Assembly: GCF_901827175.1 (NCBI RefSeq) | Contig: NZ_LR594662.1 | Coordinates: 5,704,001 to 5,768,000 of the forward strand | Length of the DNA: 64,000 nucleotides | Reading direction: 5' to 3' | Origin: Variovorax sp. RA8 | Lineage (GTDB): Bacteria > Pseudomonadota > Gammaproteobacteria > Burkholderiales > Burkholderiaceae_C | Part shown: positions 28,399 to 36,295 of the stretch, piece after piece | Numbering within the stretch: position 1 is the first letter of the stretch | Layout: each line of letters begins with the position of its first letter | The notes under the pieces: model-generated | Database searches by the model: none | What the model saw: the letters and a program-made list of their open reading frames with translations, nothing else | What the model was told of the DNA's origin: nothing | Made by a program: the position numbers and the translations under genes

Positions 28399-28839
28399 TC
28401 ATGCGCTCCGGCGACGCGGCGCATGAAGGCGACGCAGCGCGAAGCCCGCCAGGACCGTGCCGGCAGCGATCGCCATCAGCGCGAAGCTCGTCGGAGAGTC
28501 GGGTTCGCCCGGTGCCGGAGGCGTCGCGACGGCGGCTGGCGCAGGCGCGGGCGCGGGCGTAGGGGCAGGCAGCTCGGCCGGCTGCGAGAAGGGGTTCAGG
28601 ATCGCGCCGCCCGGACTTCTGTCGGGCGCGGCCTCGACAGTCGTGCTCGTGCTCGTGCTCGGGCTCTTGTCTTGCCAGGCCGGCCACGTCCCATCGTTCG
28701 GAAACACAACGGCGCCGTCGCCGGGAGGCTCGAGCGCGTTGGAGTCGGTTTCCGCATGGGCGGATGGAAGAACCGCGGCGAGCGAAAGCAGCACTGCAGC
28801 TGCGAGATTTTTGCGAATGGAGAGTTGCAGGAGTTGCAT
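28399..28839 (-). CDS. Signal-peptide protein with C-terminal PEP-CTERM-like sorting tail
   Basis: 146 residues. A signal peptide (~29 residues, ending SAHA) is followed by a disordered Ser/Thr and Pro/Ala-rich body with a PAPTPAPAPAPAA run. The C-terminus reads PDSPTSFALMAIAAGTVLAG followed by an arginine cluster (RRLHAPRRR). That order - short proline motif, one membrane helix, basic tail - is the layout of exosortase substrates, though the PEP triplet is not exact. It could also be a simple tail-anchored envelope protein. Monocistronic; function unknown. Confidence 0.65.
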   Translation of the reverse strand: MQLLQLSIRKNLAAAVLLSLAAVLPSAHAETDSNALEPPGDGAVVFPNDGTWPAWQDKSPSTSTSTTVEAAPDRSPGGAILNPFSQPAELPAPTPAPAPAPAAVATPPAPGEPDSPTSFALMAIAAGTVLAGFALRRLHAPRRRSA

Positions 28840-29141
28840 GTGAACGGTGCCTGCGGTTCATTCTGGGCCGCCCCTGTGACACACCCGTGAACCCGAACGG
28901 CCGGGGCCAAACCAGCCAGGCGACTGGCAGCAACGTGCCGTTCAACATTCACGGTTGCCGGGCACGCATCGCGGCAGAAGGCCGTATGTCATTCATCGTG
29001 GGGAGCAGGGGCGCGAGGCGGTAGGCCTGCGAAAGGGCGCACAGTGGTGCCCGGTCACATTTTCAGCCAAGGCGATGCGACACGGCGGCCGGTTGACCCG
29101 CGTCAGCCAGCACCCATTCCACAACGGGTATCGTTCAATCG
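28840..29141. other. Intergenic region, no gene recognised
   Basis: About 300 bp between divergent small genes. Short open frames exist on both strands but none has a convincing ribosome-binding site or protein-like composition. It presumably carries the promoters of both neighbours. Confidence 0.5.
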
Positions 29142-29399
29142 ATGGCCACATTTTTCAAGACGAGCCGCCTCTGGGTCGTGCACTACACGTGGAGAGGACG
29201 GCCGCGCCGCTGGTTCAAGGCGCTGCCTGAAGGTGCTGACGGGCCGGCCCTGCTTGCCGCTGAGCTGATGGACGTCCAGGGACCGCTGGCCCGCGTGGTC
29301 GAGATCCGCCCCGCGCTACCGCAGGAGGAGACGGATTACCTGCGCGGCAATCTACCCAAGAACATCCTTTGCCCAACCGGACGTCGCGGCAACCCTTGA
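29142..29399 (+). CDS. Conserved-looking small hypothetical protein
   Basis: 85 residues starting MATFFKTSRLWVVHYTWRG, with a later ARVVEIRPALPQEETDYLRG and a C-terminal ILCPTGRRG. Aromatic- and arginine-rich start, no signal peptide or membrane segment. The composition and codon pattern look coding, and I recall similar unnamed proteins from Comamonadaceae, but no function can be given. It stands alone between convergent and divergent neighbours. Confidence 0.6.
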   Translation: MATFFKTSRLWVVHYTWRGRPRRWFKALPEGADGPALLAAELMDVQGPLARVVEIRPALPQEETDYLRGNLPKNILCPTGRRGNP

Positions 29400-29430
29400 T
29401 CGAAGCCTGCGGCTGGCGTCCGCGGCGGCT

Positions 29431-29799
29431 TCAGTTCCTGAAGCCGCCGCAGGCGTCGTGGCGCGGACCCCGCAGGTGGGTCATGCCGCGCTCCTTGGCG
29501 CGCTGCTCCATCAGCTTGCGATGCTCGTCGCGAACCGCGCGGCATTCATCGGGCGTGCGGGCGCCGGCCATCTGCTTGCGATGCTCGGCGCGTTCCGCTT
29601 CGCTCATCATCGACCAGCCGGGTGTGTAGTTGCGCCCGAAGCGCGGCCCCATGCCACCGCGCGCGCCTGCGCCCGGCCCTCCCGGCCCGGGTGCGGAAGC
29701 CGCGGCCTGCGGGCCCTTGGGCGTCGCCGGCTGTGCCGGCGCAAGTCCGGAGGAAAAGAAAAGTGGCGCGGCGAGCGCCAGCAAGATGATCGATCGCAT
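29431..29799 (-). CDS. Small secreted hypothetical protein
   Basis: 122 residues from ATG 29799 (CAGGAGAG upstream). A signal peptide MRSIILLALAAPLFFSSG is followed by a Gly/Pro/Ala-rich linker, then a compact domain GWSMMSEAERAEHRKQMAGA, TPDECRAVRDEHRKLMEQRA and a C-terminal cysteine (DACGGF) that may pair with the one in DECR. Probably periplasmic. The E-R-x-x-H-R-x-x-M repeats suggest metal or cofactor contact but this is a guess. Confidence 0.72.
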   Translation of the reverse strand: MRSIILLALAAPLFFSSGLAPAQPATPKGPQAAASAPGPGGPGAGARGGMGPRFGRNYTPGWSMMSEAERAEHRKQMAGARTPDECRAVRDEHRKLMEQRAKERGMTHLRGPRHDACGGFRN

Positions 29800-29916
29800 G
29801 GAAGCTCTCCTGAATGAGCATCGACGATAGATGAGCCACGTGGACCTGTTATTGAGCTTCGTCAAAGGGAGGCGTACGAGGGCGTTGCCCCCCGAAAGCA
29901 CGTGAGACACGATTGA

Positions 29917-30202
29917 TCACGACGCGCGTGAAACGCCGGCGAGCAGGCGGATCTGTTCCTGCGAGATCACGAGGTGCGGTCCGGAATCCGGGTACAAGAC
30001 CCCAGTTGCGCACGCATGCGACGCCGAGATCGGCGCGCACTTCGCGCAACAGCAAGGTGTCCGGCGGCTCCAGGATGCCGACGCCGACTGGCACGAGAAC
30101 GCCACCCAGGCCCACGGCCCCGGCGCGTACCTTGTCGGCCCAGGTCCCCATCAGGAAGAACTCACGGACAGTCCCAGCCCGCCGCAGCGGCGGCGACGGC
30201 AT
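29917..30202 (-). pseudogene. Possible remnant of a Crp/Fnr-family regulator
   Basis: Two different minus-strand frames give fragments resembling the C-terminal half of Crp/Fnr regulators: GTWADKVRAGAV (dimer-helix region) in one frame, and HLVISQEQIRLLAGVSR (helix-turn-helix start) in another, ending at a stop right after VSRAS. A frameshift and an early stop would be needed. The N-terminal cyclic-nucleotide domain is not found. The resemblance is short, so this is tentative. The rest of 29800-30274 shows no other gene. Confidence 0.3.
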
Positions 30203-30274
30203 GTACCCAGCCGGCTCGAGCAGTCGGATGTGGCCAGCCAGTAAACCCCATTCCGGCTATCGCCGACCTCATCG

Positions 30275-30394
30275 GATGCGCCGGCGATACTATGAAGGGG
30301 AAGTGCCCGGGGTACCTGCATGGTGCAAGCGGCCAGCGAAGCGCCACAAACGACGAAGCCCTTGATCCTCTTACGAATCAAGGGCTCCTGTGAA
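30275..30394 (-). mobile_element. Scar of an older related element: copy of an integrase-upstream arm
   Basis: This stretch aligns by eye with 41749-41877, the region between the integrase start and tRNA-Phe. Shared blocks are GATGCGCCG-CGAT, GGTACCTGC-TGGTG, GGCCAGCGAAG, and the AGCCCT-GAT / ATCAAGGGCT hairpin. It ends exactly where the tRNA 3' copy begins. No integrase gene follows to the left, so only the end of an earlier element seems to remain. Confidence 0.6.
30357..30386 (-). terminator. Hairpin beyond the tRNA 3' copy (left)
   Basis: AGCCCTTGAT (30357-30366) pairs with ATCAAGGGCT (30377-30386), 10-bp stem and 10-base loop. On the minus strand it is followed by TCGTCGTTTG, a poor T-run. 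Counterpart of the better terminator at 41839-41870. Confidence 0.55.
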
Positions 30395-30429
30395 TGGTGG
30401 CCTGGGGCGGAATCGAACCACCGACACGC
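30395..30429 (-). repeat. Left attachment repeat: 35-bp copy of the tRNA-Phe 3' end
   Basis: Exactly identical with 41878-41912, which is the 3' part of the intact tRNA-Phe gene from the end of the anticodon stem through the T-arm and CCA. Beyond the repeat toward higher coordinates the sequences differ. It marks the left end of the integrated element. Confidence 0.93.
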
Positions 30430-30614
30430 CTTCGACCTCGTTAGCCCGTTGATTTGATTGGATTTTTTCGACGGATACGAAGAGGGAGTGTACTACTACG
30501 CTGTACCACCCCATGCAGGCTATCGGCCGCGCACGGGCTCTCCGGTGCTCGTTGGTCTGTGTCGGAGCGTTACGATCGCCTCTTTTTGCGCGTCTTTGGC
30601 GCCGGGGAAGTCGA

Positions 30615-31931
30615 ATGGTCAGGAGCACCAGGACCGCGGGCAAGCTAGCAGCGGCTTTACAGGCGAAAAACGGAACGGACTCGGAGTACTGGTCGTATAA
30701 GCGCATGGCGCAGCGTTCCGGCCTCCACGGGATCATTCGTTATCCAGCAATGATGGTGCCACGGATGCAAGCGGATGTTCTCGACGCTGTCGCAAGCACA
30801 CATCCCGGGCTTACTCGCGTACTGGACCCTTTCGTGGGGTCCGGAACAACACTGGTTGAAGCCGTGCGCCGCGGAATGTCATTTGAAGGATATGACATCA
30901 ATCCCTTGGCAATTCTGATCTGTCGCGCCAAATTATTGAGTCTATCCCCCTCTGCCGTGCAACGAAAAACAGAGGCACTTGTGGCACGTCTCGAAAGCGA
31001 TAGATCCCAAACAATCTCCGTAGACTTTCCCGGAAGAGACAAGTGGTTTACCCACAAGACATGCGTTGGACTATCGCGCCTTCGTCGCGCCATAGCTGAT
31101 GAATCCAATATGAGATTGCGTCAGTTTTTTTGGGTAGTGTTTAGCGAAACCATTAGGCAAACCAGCCTCAGCCGCGAAAGCACCTACAAGCTTCATATCC
31201 GACCCAAGAACGAAGCCGTTCTGCTCGGGGAGCCAGTAGATTGCTTTAAGGAATTGGCATCTAACGCGTGCACTCGCTATTATCATCACAGCGCAGAACG
31301 CGGTACTCAGCAACGTCGTAGCGGCAAGACCCAATTGCGATGCCTAGATATCAGGAAGATTAAAGCATCTGTACATTCGCCCGCGCAACTCTTACTTACC
31401 TCTCCGCCTTATGGAGACAATCAGTCGACAATACCCTACGGACAATTTTCATACCTAGCGTTAAGTTGGATTCCCAACGCCGATTTGGAGGGGAATTTCT
31501 CCTTCCGGGACTCCGCTTATGCAATTGACACCGCCAGCTTAGGCGGCAGCACACGAAATTACATGGAGCGTGCGGCGCTCATGGCGGCTGTATTGCCCAG
31601 CTTCAAACAATTCTTTGATAAGTTATGCGTTCAACGGCGATCTGATCTCGAAGCAAAAGCAGCCTCATTTACCGCCGACTTTTTTGATGCCGTAGGTGCT
31701 TCTCTAGGTCGCTTGGAACAAGGAGGAATCGCTGCCTGGACGTTAGGCGACCGATGCATTGGGGGGATTCGTGTACCACTAGTAGACATCTGTCGAGAGA
31801 TCAATCAGTTCTTTGACATGTCACCTATCGTTGAGATTCCGCGTCAAATTCACTCAAAGCGAATGCCTCATCGAACTGCTATGGGAGCAACTATGGCAAA
31901 GGAAACACTACTTGTAATGACCAAAATCTGA
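30615..31931 (+). CDS. DNA methyltransferase, motif I before TSPPY (m4C/m6A amino-MTase)
   Basis: 438 residues from ATG 30615 (GGGGAAG upstream; an in-frame earlier start exists). AdoMet-binding motif I is DPFVGSGTT (71-79) followed by GYDINP; catalytic motif IV is TSPPYGDN (262-269). TSPPY is typical of N4-cytosine enzymes, but N6-adenine cannot be excluded. Motif I precedes motif IV, and a ~180-residue segment between them probably contains the target-recognition part. It faces the five-gene operon convergently, with 18 bp between stops. No restriction nuclease gene adjoins it. Confidence 0.85.
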   Translation: MVRSTRTAGKLAAALQAKNGTDSEYWSYKRMAQRSGLHGIIRYPAMMVPRMQADVLDAVASTHPGLTRVLDPFVGSGTTLVEAVRRGMSFEGYDINPLAILICRAKLLSLSPSAVQRKTEALVARLESDRSQTISVDFPGRDKWFTHKTCVGLSRLRRAIADESNMRLRQFFWVVFSETIRQTSLSRESTYKLHIRPKNEAVLLGEPVDCFKELASNACTRYYHHSAERGTQQRRSGKTQLRCLDIRKIKASVHSPAQLLLTSPPYGDNQSTIPYGQFSYLALSWIPNADLEGNFSFRDSAYAIDTASLGGSTRNYMERAALMAAVLPSFKQFFDKLCVQRRSDLEAKAASFTADFFDAVGASLGRLEQGGIAAWTLGDRCIGGIRVPLVDICREINQFFDMSPIVEIPRQIHSKRMPHRTAMGATMAKETLLVMTKI

Positions 31932-31949
31932 AAGTGCGCAGCACCTAAC

Positions 31950-33113
31950 TTACGCGACTTTTGTGGCAACAATTAATCGCTCACTTTGAAGCGAGGCCGG
32001 CTGTCGGCGACGAAGTCCTATTTTTCGGCTTATGGAAAGATCAATACTGAATCCCGCTGCGATCAACATCCTTGTCACTTCATCCAAGGCCGCAACTCTT
32101 TTCGCCGATTCACCTATGACAAACGCCGCCGAATGCGACGGTTTCAATATGCGATAGATTTGCCGCATCACATCACCCAATTCTTGGGTATATTCCGCAA
32201 ACGCAGCTTGTCTATGTCTTTTGCTTCGCGCCCCTATTTCGTCAGTACGAAACTGTTCGATCCCCAGCCCAAACCATTCGAAACTCAATCTCTGTGATTT
32301 GATGTAATCTACAACTCCAAAATAGGGGGGCGACGTAACCACAAGATCAACTGTACCCTCCCCAAGCTCCTTGAGCCTTTCCGCCGCATCGCCTTCTTCC
32401 ACCGTTATTTCGCCAGCCTGGAGGATCGTGGGAGCTAGCTGACGTCTGTCTCGGCGTCGGTATGCATCTATTACAGCTTCAATTCGCTCACGAAAGACCA
32501 TAAACGCATCTACGTATCTCCTTTCCAGAGGCCGTACATTGTCGCAAACGTACCCCCAGGATCGAGTTTCCGCACAACAACTCATCAACGAGGAACTAAA
32601 GCAAAAAAGGGCAAGATCATGCAAATCTTCGCCGACTTTGGACCGTATAAACGACCAAATCCTTGCCAACTGTGCTCCAGTCTCTGCATGATACCATTTG
32701 CCCAATTGAACCTCGGCCGGAACTTGAATCTCACCCGGCGCATCAATCATCAAAAAGGCCGTTAATTGATCGATCAATGCGAGCAGCTCGGCTTCAATTT
32801 CAGAACTGCTTTTTGGGATTGTTTTAGCCCTGGACACCAGGCATGAGATAGGGTTGATGTCGATTCCGAGTGCTGACCGGCCTAGACGTGAGGCTTCCAC
32901 AAGAGTCGTGCCCGAGCCACAAAATGGGTCGACAACAAACGCCCTCTCACTTGTGAGGCTCCCGATGAGCGCCGCCGGTATCTGAGGCACGAATCTGCCG
33001 GGATGAAAATGCAGGTCTGCAAATGGGGAATCAGATTTATCCCCAGCGAAGTCCCAATCTAATTCGTTGAGCCTAGAAATCAAAACGTTCGCTTTTTGCA
33101 ATTGTACCTTCAC
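31950..33113 (-). CDS. DNA methyltransferase, motif I before TSPPY (second, divergent)
   Basis: 387 residues from GTG 33113. Motif I VDPFCGSGTT (61-70) then GIDINP; motif IV VVTSPPYFG (258-266). Same motif order as the 30615 enzyme, but the middle region (WYHAETGAQLARIWSFIRSK and onward) differs, so target recognition probably differs. The start lies 41 bp inside the end of the HD gene; a TTG at 33083 is an alternative. It is the last gene of the five-gene operon. Likely modifies host DNA at a specific site. Confidence 0.86.
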   Translation of the reverse strand: MKVQLQKANVLISRLNELDWDFAGDKSDSPFADLHFHPGRFVPQIPAALIGSLTSERAFVVDPFCGSGTTLVEASRLGRSALGIDINPISCLVSRAKTIPKSSSEIEAELLALIDQLTAFLMIDAPGEIQVPAEVQLGKWYHAETGAQLARIWSFIRSKVGEDLHDLALFCFSSSLMSCCAETRSWGYVCDNVRPLERRYVDAFMVFRERIEAVIDAYRRRDRRQLAPTILQAGEITVEEGDAAERLKELGEGTVDLVVTSPPYFGVVDYIKSQRLSFEWFGLGIEQFRTDEIGARSKRHRQAAFAEYTQELGDVMRQIYRILKPSHSAAFVIGESAKRVAALDEVTRMLIAAGFSIDLSISRKIGLRRRQPASLQSERLIVATKVA

Positions 33114-34353
33114 CTTGTGCGACTACACGCATAAAATCCTCGGCCAGCACATCGTTATCTGCAAGCAGTTTCACGACAGCATGTTCAGCTAAGCGACGAC
33201 GATGCGCAGAGACCAGTCTTTTGGAAAAGACTGAGATCACCAAGCTTTTGGAAGTTGCACCCAACGTCCGCTCGACTCCAGCTTCATTGGCGAACTTCAC
33301 CTCTTTCTCGAAGCTACCCCGCTCCTTAAATACATATACCCAGGGCTCCTCACCAAGCATCTCCTTCAGATTATCCGTGACCATCTCCTCTATGGATGCT
33401 CTGGGCAGATCAAATAATTTCGCCGCCTTCCAACGAATCTGTATGGTTGTAATAGGGAACGGCAGTTGTCCAAGGTACTGCTGCTCTATAAGCAAGCCTA
33501 TTTCGCGATCACTCGAAAGGCGGCTTAGTAATGACTCGTCGTGCAAAAACCAGTCCTCAGAAGAAATCAATCCTCGCAAAAGCCCTTGTTTGATAGCATA
33601 AGTAAGAACGGTTTGACTGGCCACTGTCGCTTCGTCAAACACTAGTACGTTATAAACAGCACGTCGAAGATTTGCCCAGCTCTCAAGGGCTGGGACATGC
33701 TCGTCAGCGAGTCGCAAGCGGCCATCATCGTCAATGTCGATATGCGCAGCCAAAACCTCTGGACTTGCATTTCCTGAGCTGAGTTCGGGCAAGCCCAAGG
33801 ACCACGCCATTCTCCATACGTTGTCTAGGTTGTCAAAATCAACAACACCAAAAATGAGTTTCGATAGATGATGGCGCTTGGTTAAAATCGCCTTCACCAG
33901 CTCCAGATCTATTCCTCTCCGCTCAATGTAATCAAGTACCTTTGGCCTTCGCCCTGCAAATATTTGTTGGGCGGTCGATGCAGAGCTATAGGCTTTCAGC
34001 AATGTAGTGACTGCCGCACTCTCATGATCCCATCCGATGGTTTCTTTGAGGACGTACTCAAACAGATGACCAAATGGAGGGGTTGCCACATCATGGAGAA
34101 TGATCGCCACCTCAAGCGCATCTACATCTTTTGTCGCATACCTTTTTCCGACAGTTCGCTTCCACAAGCCAAACAAATGCAAAACCCCCAGAGTATGCGC
34201 ATAGCGTCGAAGCTCGCTTAGTGTCGCTAAGGTTGGGGTTATCGAATTCAGTAGACGGATTTGCGAGAGTCTACGGACCTCTGGAAGGACACACAGATCT
34301 CGAGAAATCTCCGAAAGACTGTATCGGCCGTAAAGAGGGTCATAAATGTTCAC
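33073..34353 (-). CDS. HD-domain phosphohydrolase, dGTPase/SAMHD1-like
   Basis: 426 residues from GTG 34353 (GTGA overlap with the upstream stop). The HD metal site can be traced: H53 (RRYAH), H87-D88 (IILHDVATPPFGH) and an aspartate near 172-177 (VVDFDNLDNVWR), in the order H...HD...D. The early RRLSQIRLL and the PPFGH motif are those of dGTPases and SAMHD1, which remove triphosphate from dNTPs. The ~240-residue C-terminal part is not recognised. In an operon with methyltransferases and nucleotide enzymes it may deplete nucleotides during phage infection. Confidence 0.78.
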   Translation of the reverse strand: MNIYDPLYGRYSLSEISRDLCVLPEVRRLSQIRLLNSITPTLATLSELRRYAHTLGVLHLFGLWKRTVGKRYATKDVDALEVAIILHDVATPPFGHLFEYVLKETIGWDHESAAVTTLLKAYSSASTAQQIFAGRRPKVLDYIERRGIDLELVKAILTKRHHLSKLIFGVVDFDNLDNVWRMAWSLGLPELSSGNASPEVLAAHIDIDDDGRLRLADEHVPALESWANLRRAVYNVLVFDEATVASQTVLTYAIKQGLLRGLISSEDWFLHDESLLSRLSSDREIGLLIEQQYLGQLPFPITTIQIRWKAAKLFDLPRASIEEMVTDNLKEMLGEEPWVYVFKERGSFEKEVKFANEAGVERTLGATSKSLVISVFSKRLVSAHRRRLAEHAVVKLLADNDVLAEDFMRVVAQGEGTIAKSERFDF

Positions 34354-35645
34354 TCGCCGCCTCTTCCGATTAGGTGAGAAAATGCCGCACGTGAAACGGG
34401 CAGCGCCGCTGCAAGAAATGGTAGGAACTGTGAAATGGGTTCTGGGGTTTTAGTCGACGCGAGGTAGACGTAATTTAAGATCTCTATTGAGAGTAGACTG
34501 GATGGGACGTAGCGACCGAGGATCACTACTCCAGTCGCGATCCAGAGCAAAATTACGAATGCATAGACAAGTTTGGTGGGTTTGCCACTGGGGCTGGGCT
34601 GGAGTACGTAAAGCCAAGCCTTTGCAACATGCAACGCCGCGCTTTTCTTTAGAACACCCTTAGCGACGGCCTCCAAGGAGATTCCCGCAAGCCCCTGCTC
34701 AACCATGCTAGGCAAGTCCTGCCCGCCTCGAAATAAACCGTCGTCGTCGAGCTGATCTAGTAGGGCAGGTGCAATATCAAGAGCCAAAGCTCGCTGTCCG
34801 GCCGTAGCAGCATCTGACAATGCGACCATTGGCAGGACTAGACTCGGTGGCAATATAAAGTAGTCTCGACCAAAAGAGCCATTGCTCCTGACACAGTCGT
34901 AGAAGAAGACCCTTCGATCGGGGAAATCTCGTTGCTGCACGGCTTCTTTAAAGGCCGCTCGGATGGGCTTGCTTGCTTTTCCTCCCTTGACGAGGATTAC
35001 AGCGGCTGCGACTAGTGTTGCGTGCCGAGCCAACACTGATCTATTTCCTGCATACGCGTTTTCCAGGACTTCAGCCGTGTCCTTTAGCATGGCCGTGATT
35101 TGGCCGCGCAGGCCACTGTGACTCGCGTGTCCCAGTCGTCGAATTATCTCAACGAGAAAAAGAACAATCACGGCTGTCGCGACTTCAGAGGGTCGCTCGA
35201 CAAACTGTGTATGTTGGAACTGCTGAGGGACACTGTATGCCGGCCATAGGTGCGTTGCGTTGGAACAGCGACCTAGCAGCTTTTGAAGCTGATCAAGCAT
35301 TAGATTGTCAGCTTGCTGATCGAGGCGAGGCGCCAAAGCGCAAGCCATCATTGCAAGCTTGAGACTATGAGCAAGCTCGACTTCTGCAGCCGCTGTGCCG
35401 ACAAAGGCCACCAAATTGGCCCTCGCGTTAACAGCCGCCGCGTCGTCGCGGCCCCCGAGGCTCAGAATGATGGCAGCGCACGTTGAGCCGTAGACACCGA
35501 CCTGAGCATCCGGCTTCGGGTCTACGACGAATTGCCCCCAGTGCAAATGAGCAAGAGAGCCCGCATTTGCAATGCTGATAACTTTTGCTTGAAGCCTTTG
35601 CGTAAGGTGCCGCGCCTGTTGGCCCAACGTGTCCGGAGTGCTCAT
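34350..35645 (-). CDS. Unknown protein with helical-repeat body and C-terminal membrane segments
   Basis: 431 residues from ATG 35645 (ATGA overlap with the HIT-like gene). Residues 1-350 are predicted helical; VGVYGSTCAAIILSLGGR near residue 49 and GLFRGGQDLPSMVEQGLAG near 310 recall alpha/alpha-toroid proteins, but this is weak. Two hydrophobic stretches follow: ~359-377 (LVYAFVILLWIATGVVILG) and ~406-421. It is probably tethered to the inner membrane. I do not recognise the family. It could be a sensor or membrane effector of the operon. Confidence 0.7.
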   Translation of the reverse strand: MSTPDTLGQQARHLTQRLQAKVISIANAGSLAHLHWGQFVVDPKPDAQVGVYGSTCAAIILSLGGRDDAAAVNARANLVAFVGTAAAEVELAHSLKLAMMACALAPRLDQQADNLMLDQLQKLLGRCSNATHLWPAYSVPQQFQHTQFVERPSEVATAVIVLFLVEIIRRLGHASHSGLRGQITAMLKDTAEVLENAYAGNRSVLARHATLVAAAVILVKGGKASKPIRAAFKEAVQQRDFPDRRVFFYDCVRSNGSFGRDYFILPPSLVLPMVALSDAATAGQRALALDIAPALLDQLDDDGLFRGGQDLPSMVEQGLAGISLEAVAKGVLKKSAALHVAKAWLYVLQPSPSGKPTKLVYAFVILLWIATGVVILGRYVPSSLLSIEILNYVYLASTKTPEPISQFLPFLAAALPVSRAAFSHLIGRGGE

Positions 35646-36295
35646 AAGCCCTTCAGCACTCTACGCAGCGCCGCGGCGTTGTTGGCTGTCCATTGCAGGT
35701 CTGGCATGTCACGCCAGCTCGCCCGGCCCGAGGCACCCAGTTGCTCAGCTACAAGTGCGCGGGCAAATTGTCGCGGTAGTTCACCATTAGGCAAGAACAC
35801 GTGGAATGGCCCTGTTATCTTTCCGGCGAGTAAATACTGACCCCTATCAGCACCGTAGTTTACCGCATCAATAAGGCTTTGAAATTTGCATCCATCGTGC
35901 CCAAAATAATCAACGAATGGAGAAGTGGATAGCTCGGCGCTAGGAATCAGAAGAAAATGAGGATGGAAGCAGTGTGCTCTACCCTCTTCGGCAATTCCGC
36001 ACACGGCCATGTTGCCGTGCTCAACAAGAAAGCACTCACCAAATTCCGTAGAAAGTCTCTCGGCGACGGACGTCGCGTATTCAGAGTATTGGCGCCGGAG
36101 CTGCGCATTCGCCTCGGCTAGTCCTTCTATATGGTCGTGCGTTGCGACCACAGCATATCCATCTGCAAGCGGCCCTAGCCCAGCGACCGTATATCCCGCT
36201 TCGCTCACATTTGACAGGAGCGCCGCATTAGGGCGGCATAGGAAGCAGTCGGTTCGTGTCGCCTCATCCTGCAGTTCGTCACTTATCCGAGTCAA
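35642..36295 (-). CDS. HIT-like (histidine triad-like) protein
   Basis: 217 residues from TTG 36295, which overlaps the preceding stop as TTGA and has GGAG seven bases upstream; a GTG at 36352 would give 19 more residues but overlap the upstream gene by 61 bp. C17-F-L-C20 may bind zinc, H53/H55 lie in VATHDHIEG, and the late HCFHPHFLLIP (108-118) resembles the HIT nucleotide-binding triad with altered spacing (H-x2-H-x-H). HIT proteins hydrolyse or transfer nucleotidyl groups. Second gene of the coupled operon. Confidence 0.68.
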   Translation of the reverse strand: MTRISDELQDEATRTDCFLCRPNAALLSNVSEAGYTVAGLGPLADGYAVVATHDHIEGLAEANAQLRRQYSEYATSVAERLSTEFGECFLVEHGNMAVCGIAEEGRAHCFHPHFLLIPSAELSTSPFVDYFGHDGCKFQSLIDAVNYGADRGQYLLAGKITGPFHVFLPNGELPRQFARALVAEQLGASGRASWRDMPDLQWTANNAAALRRVLKGL

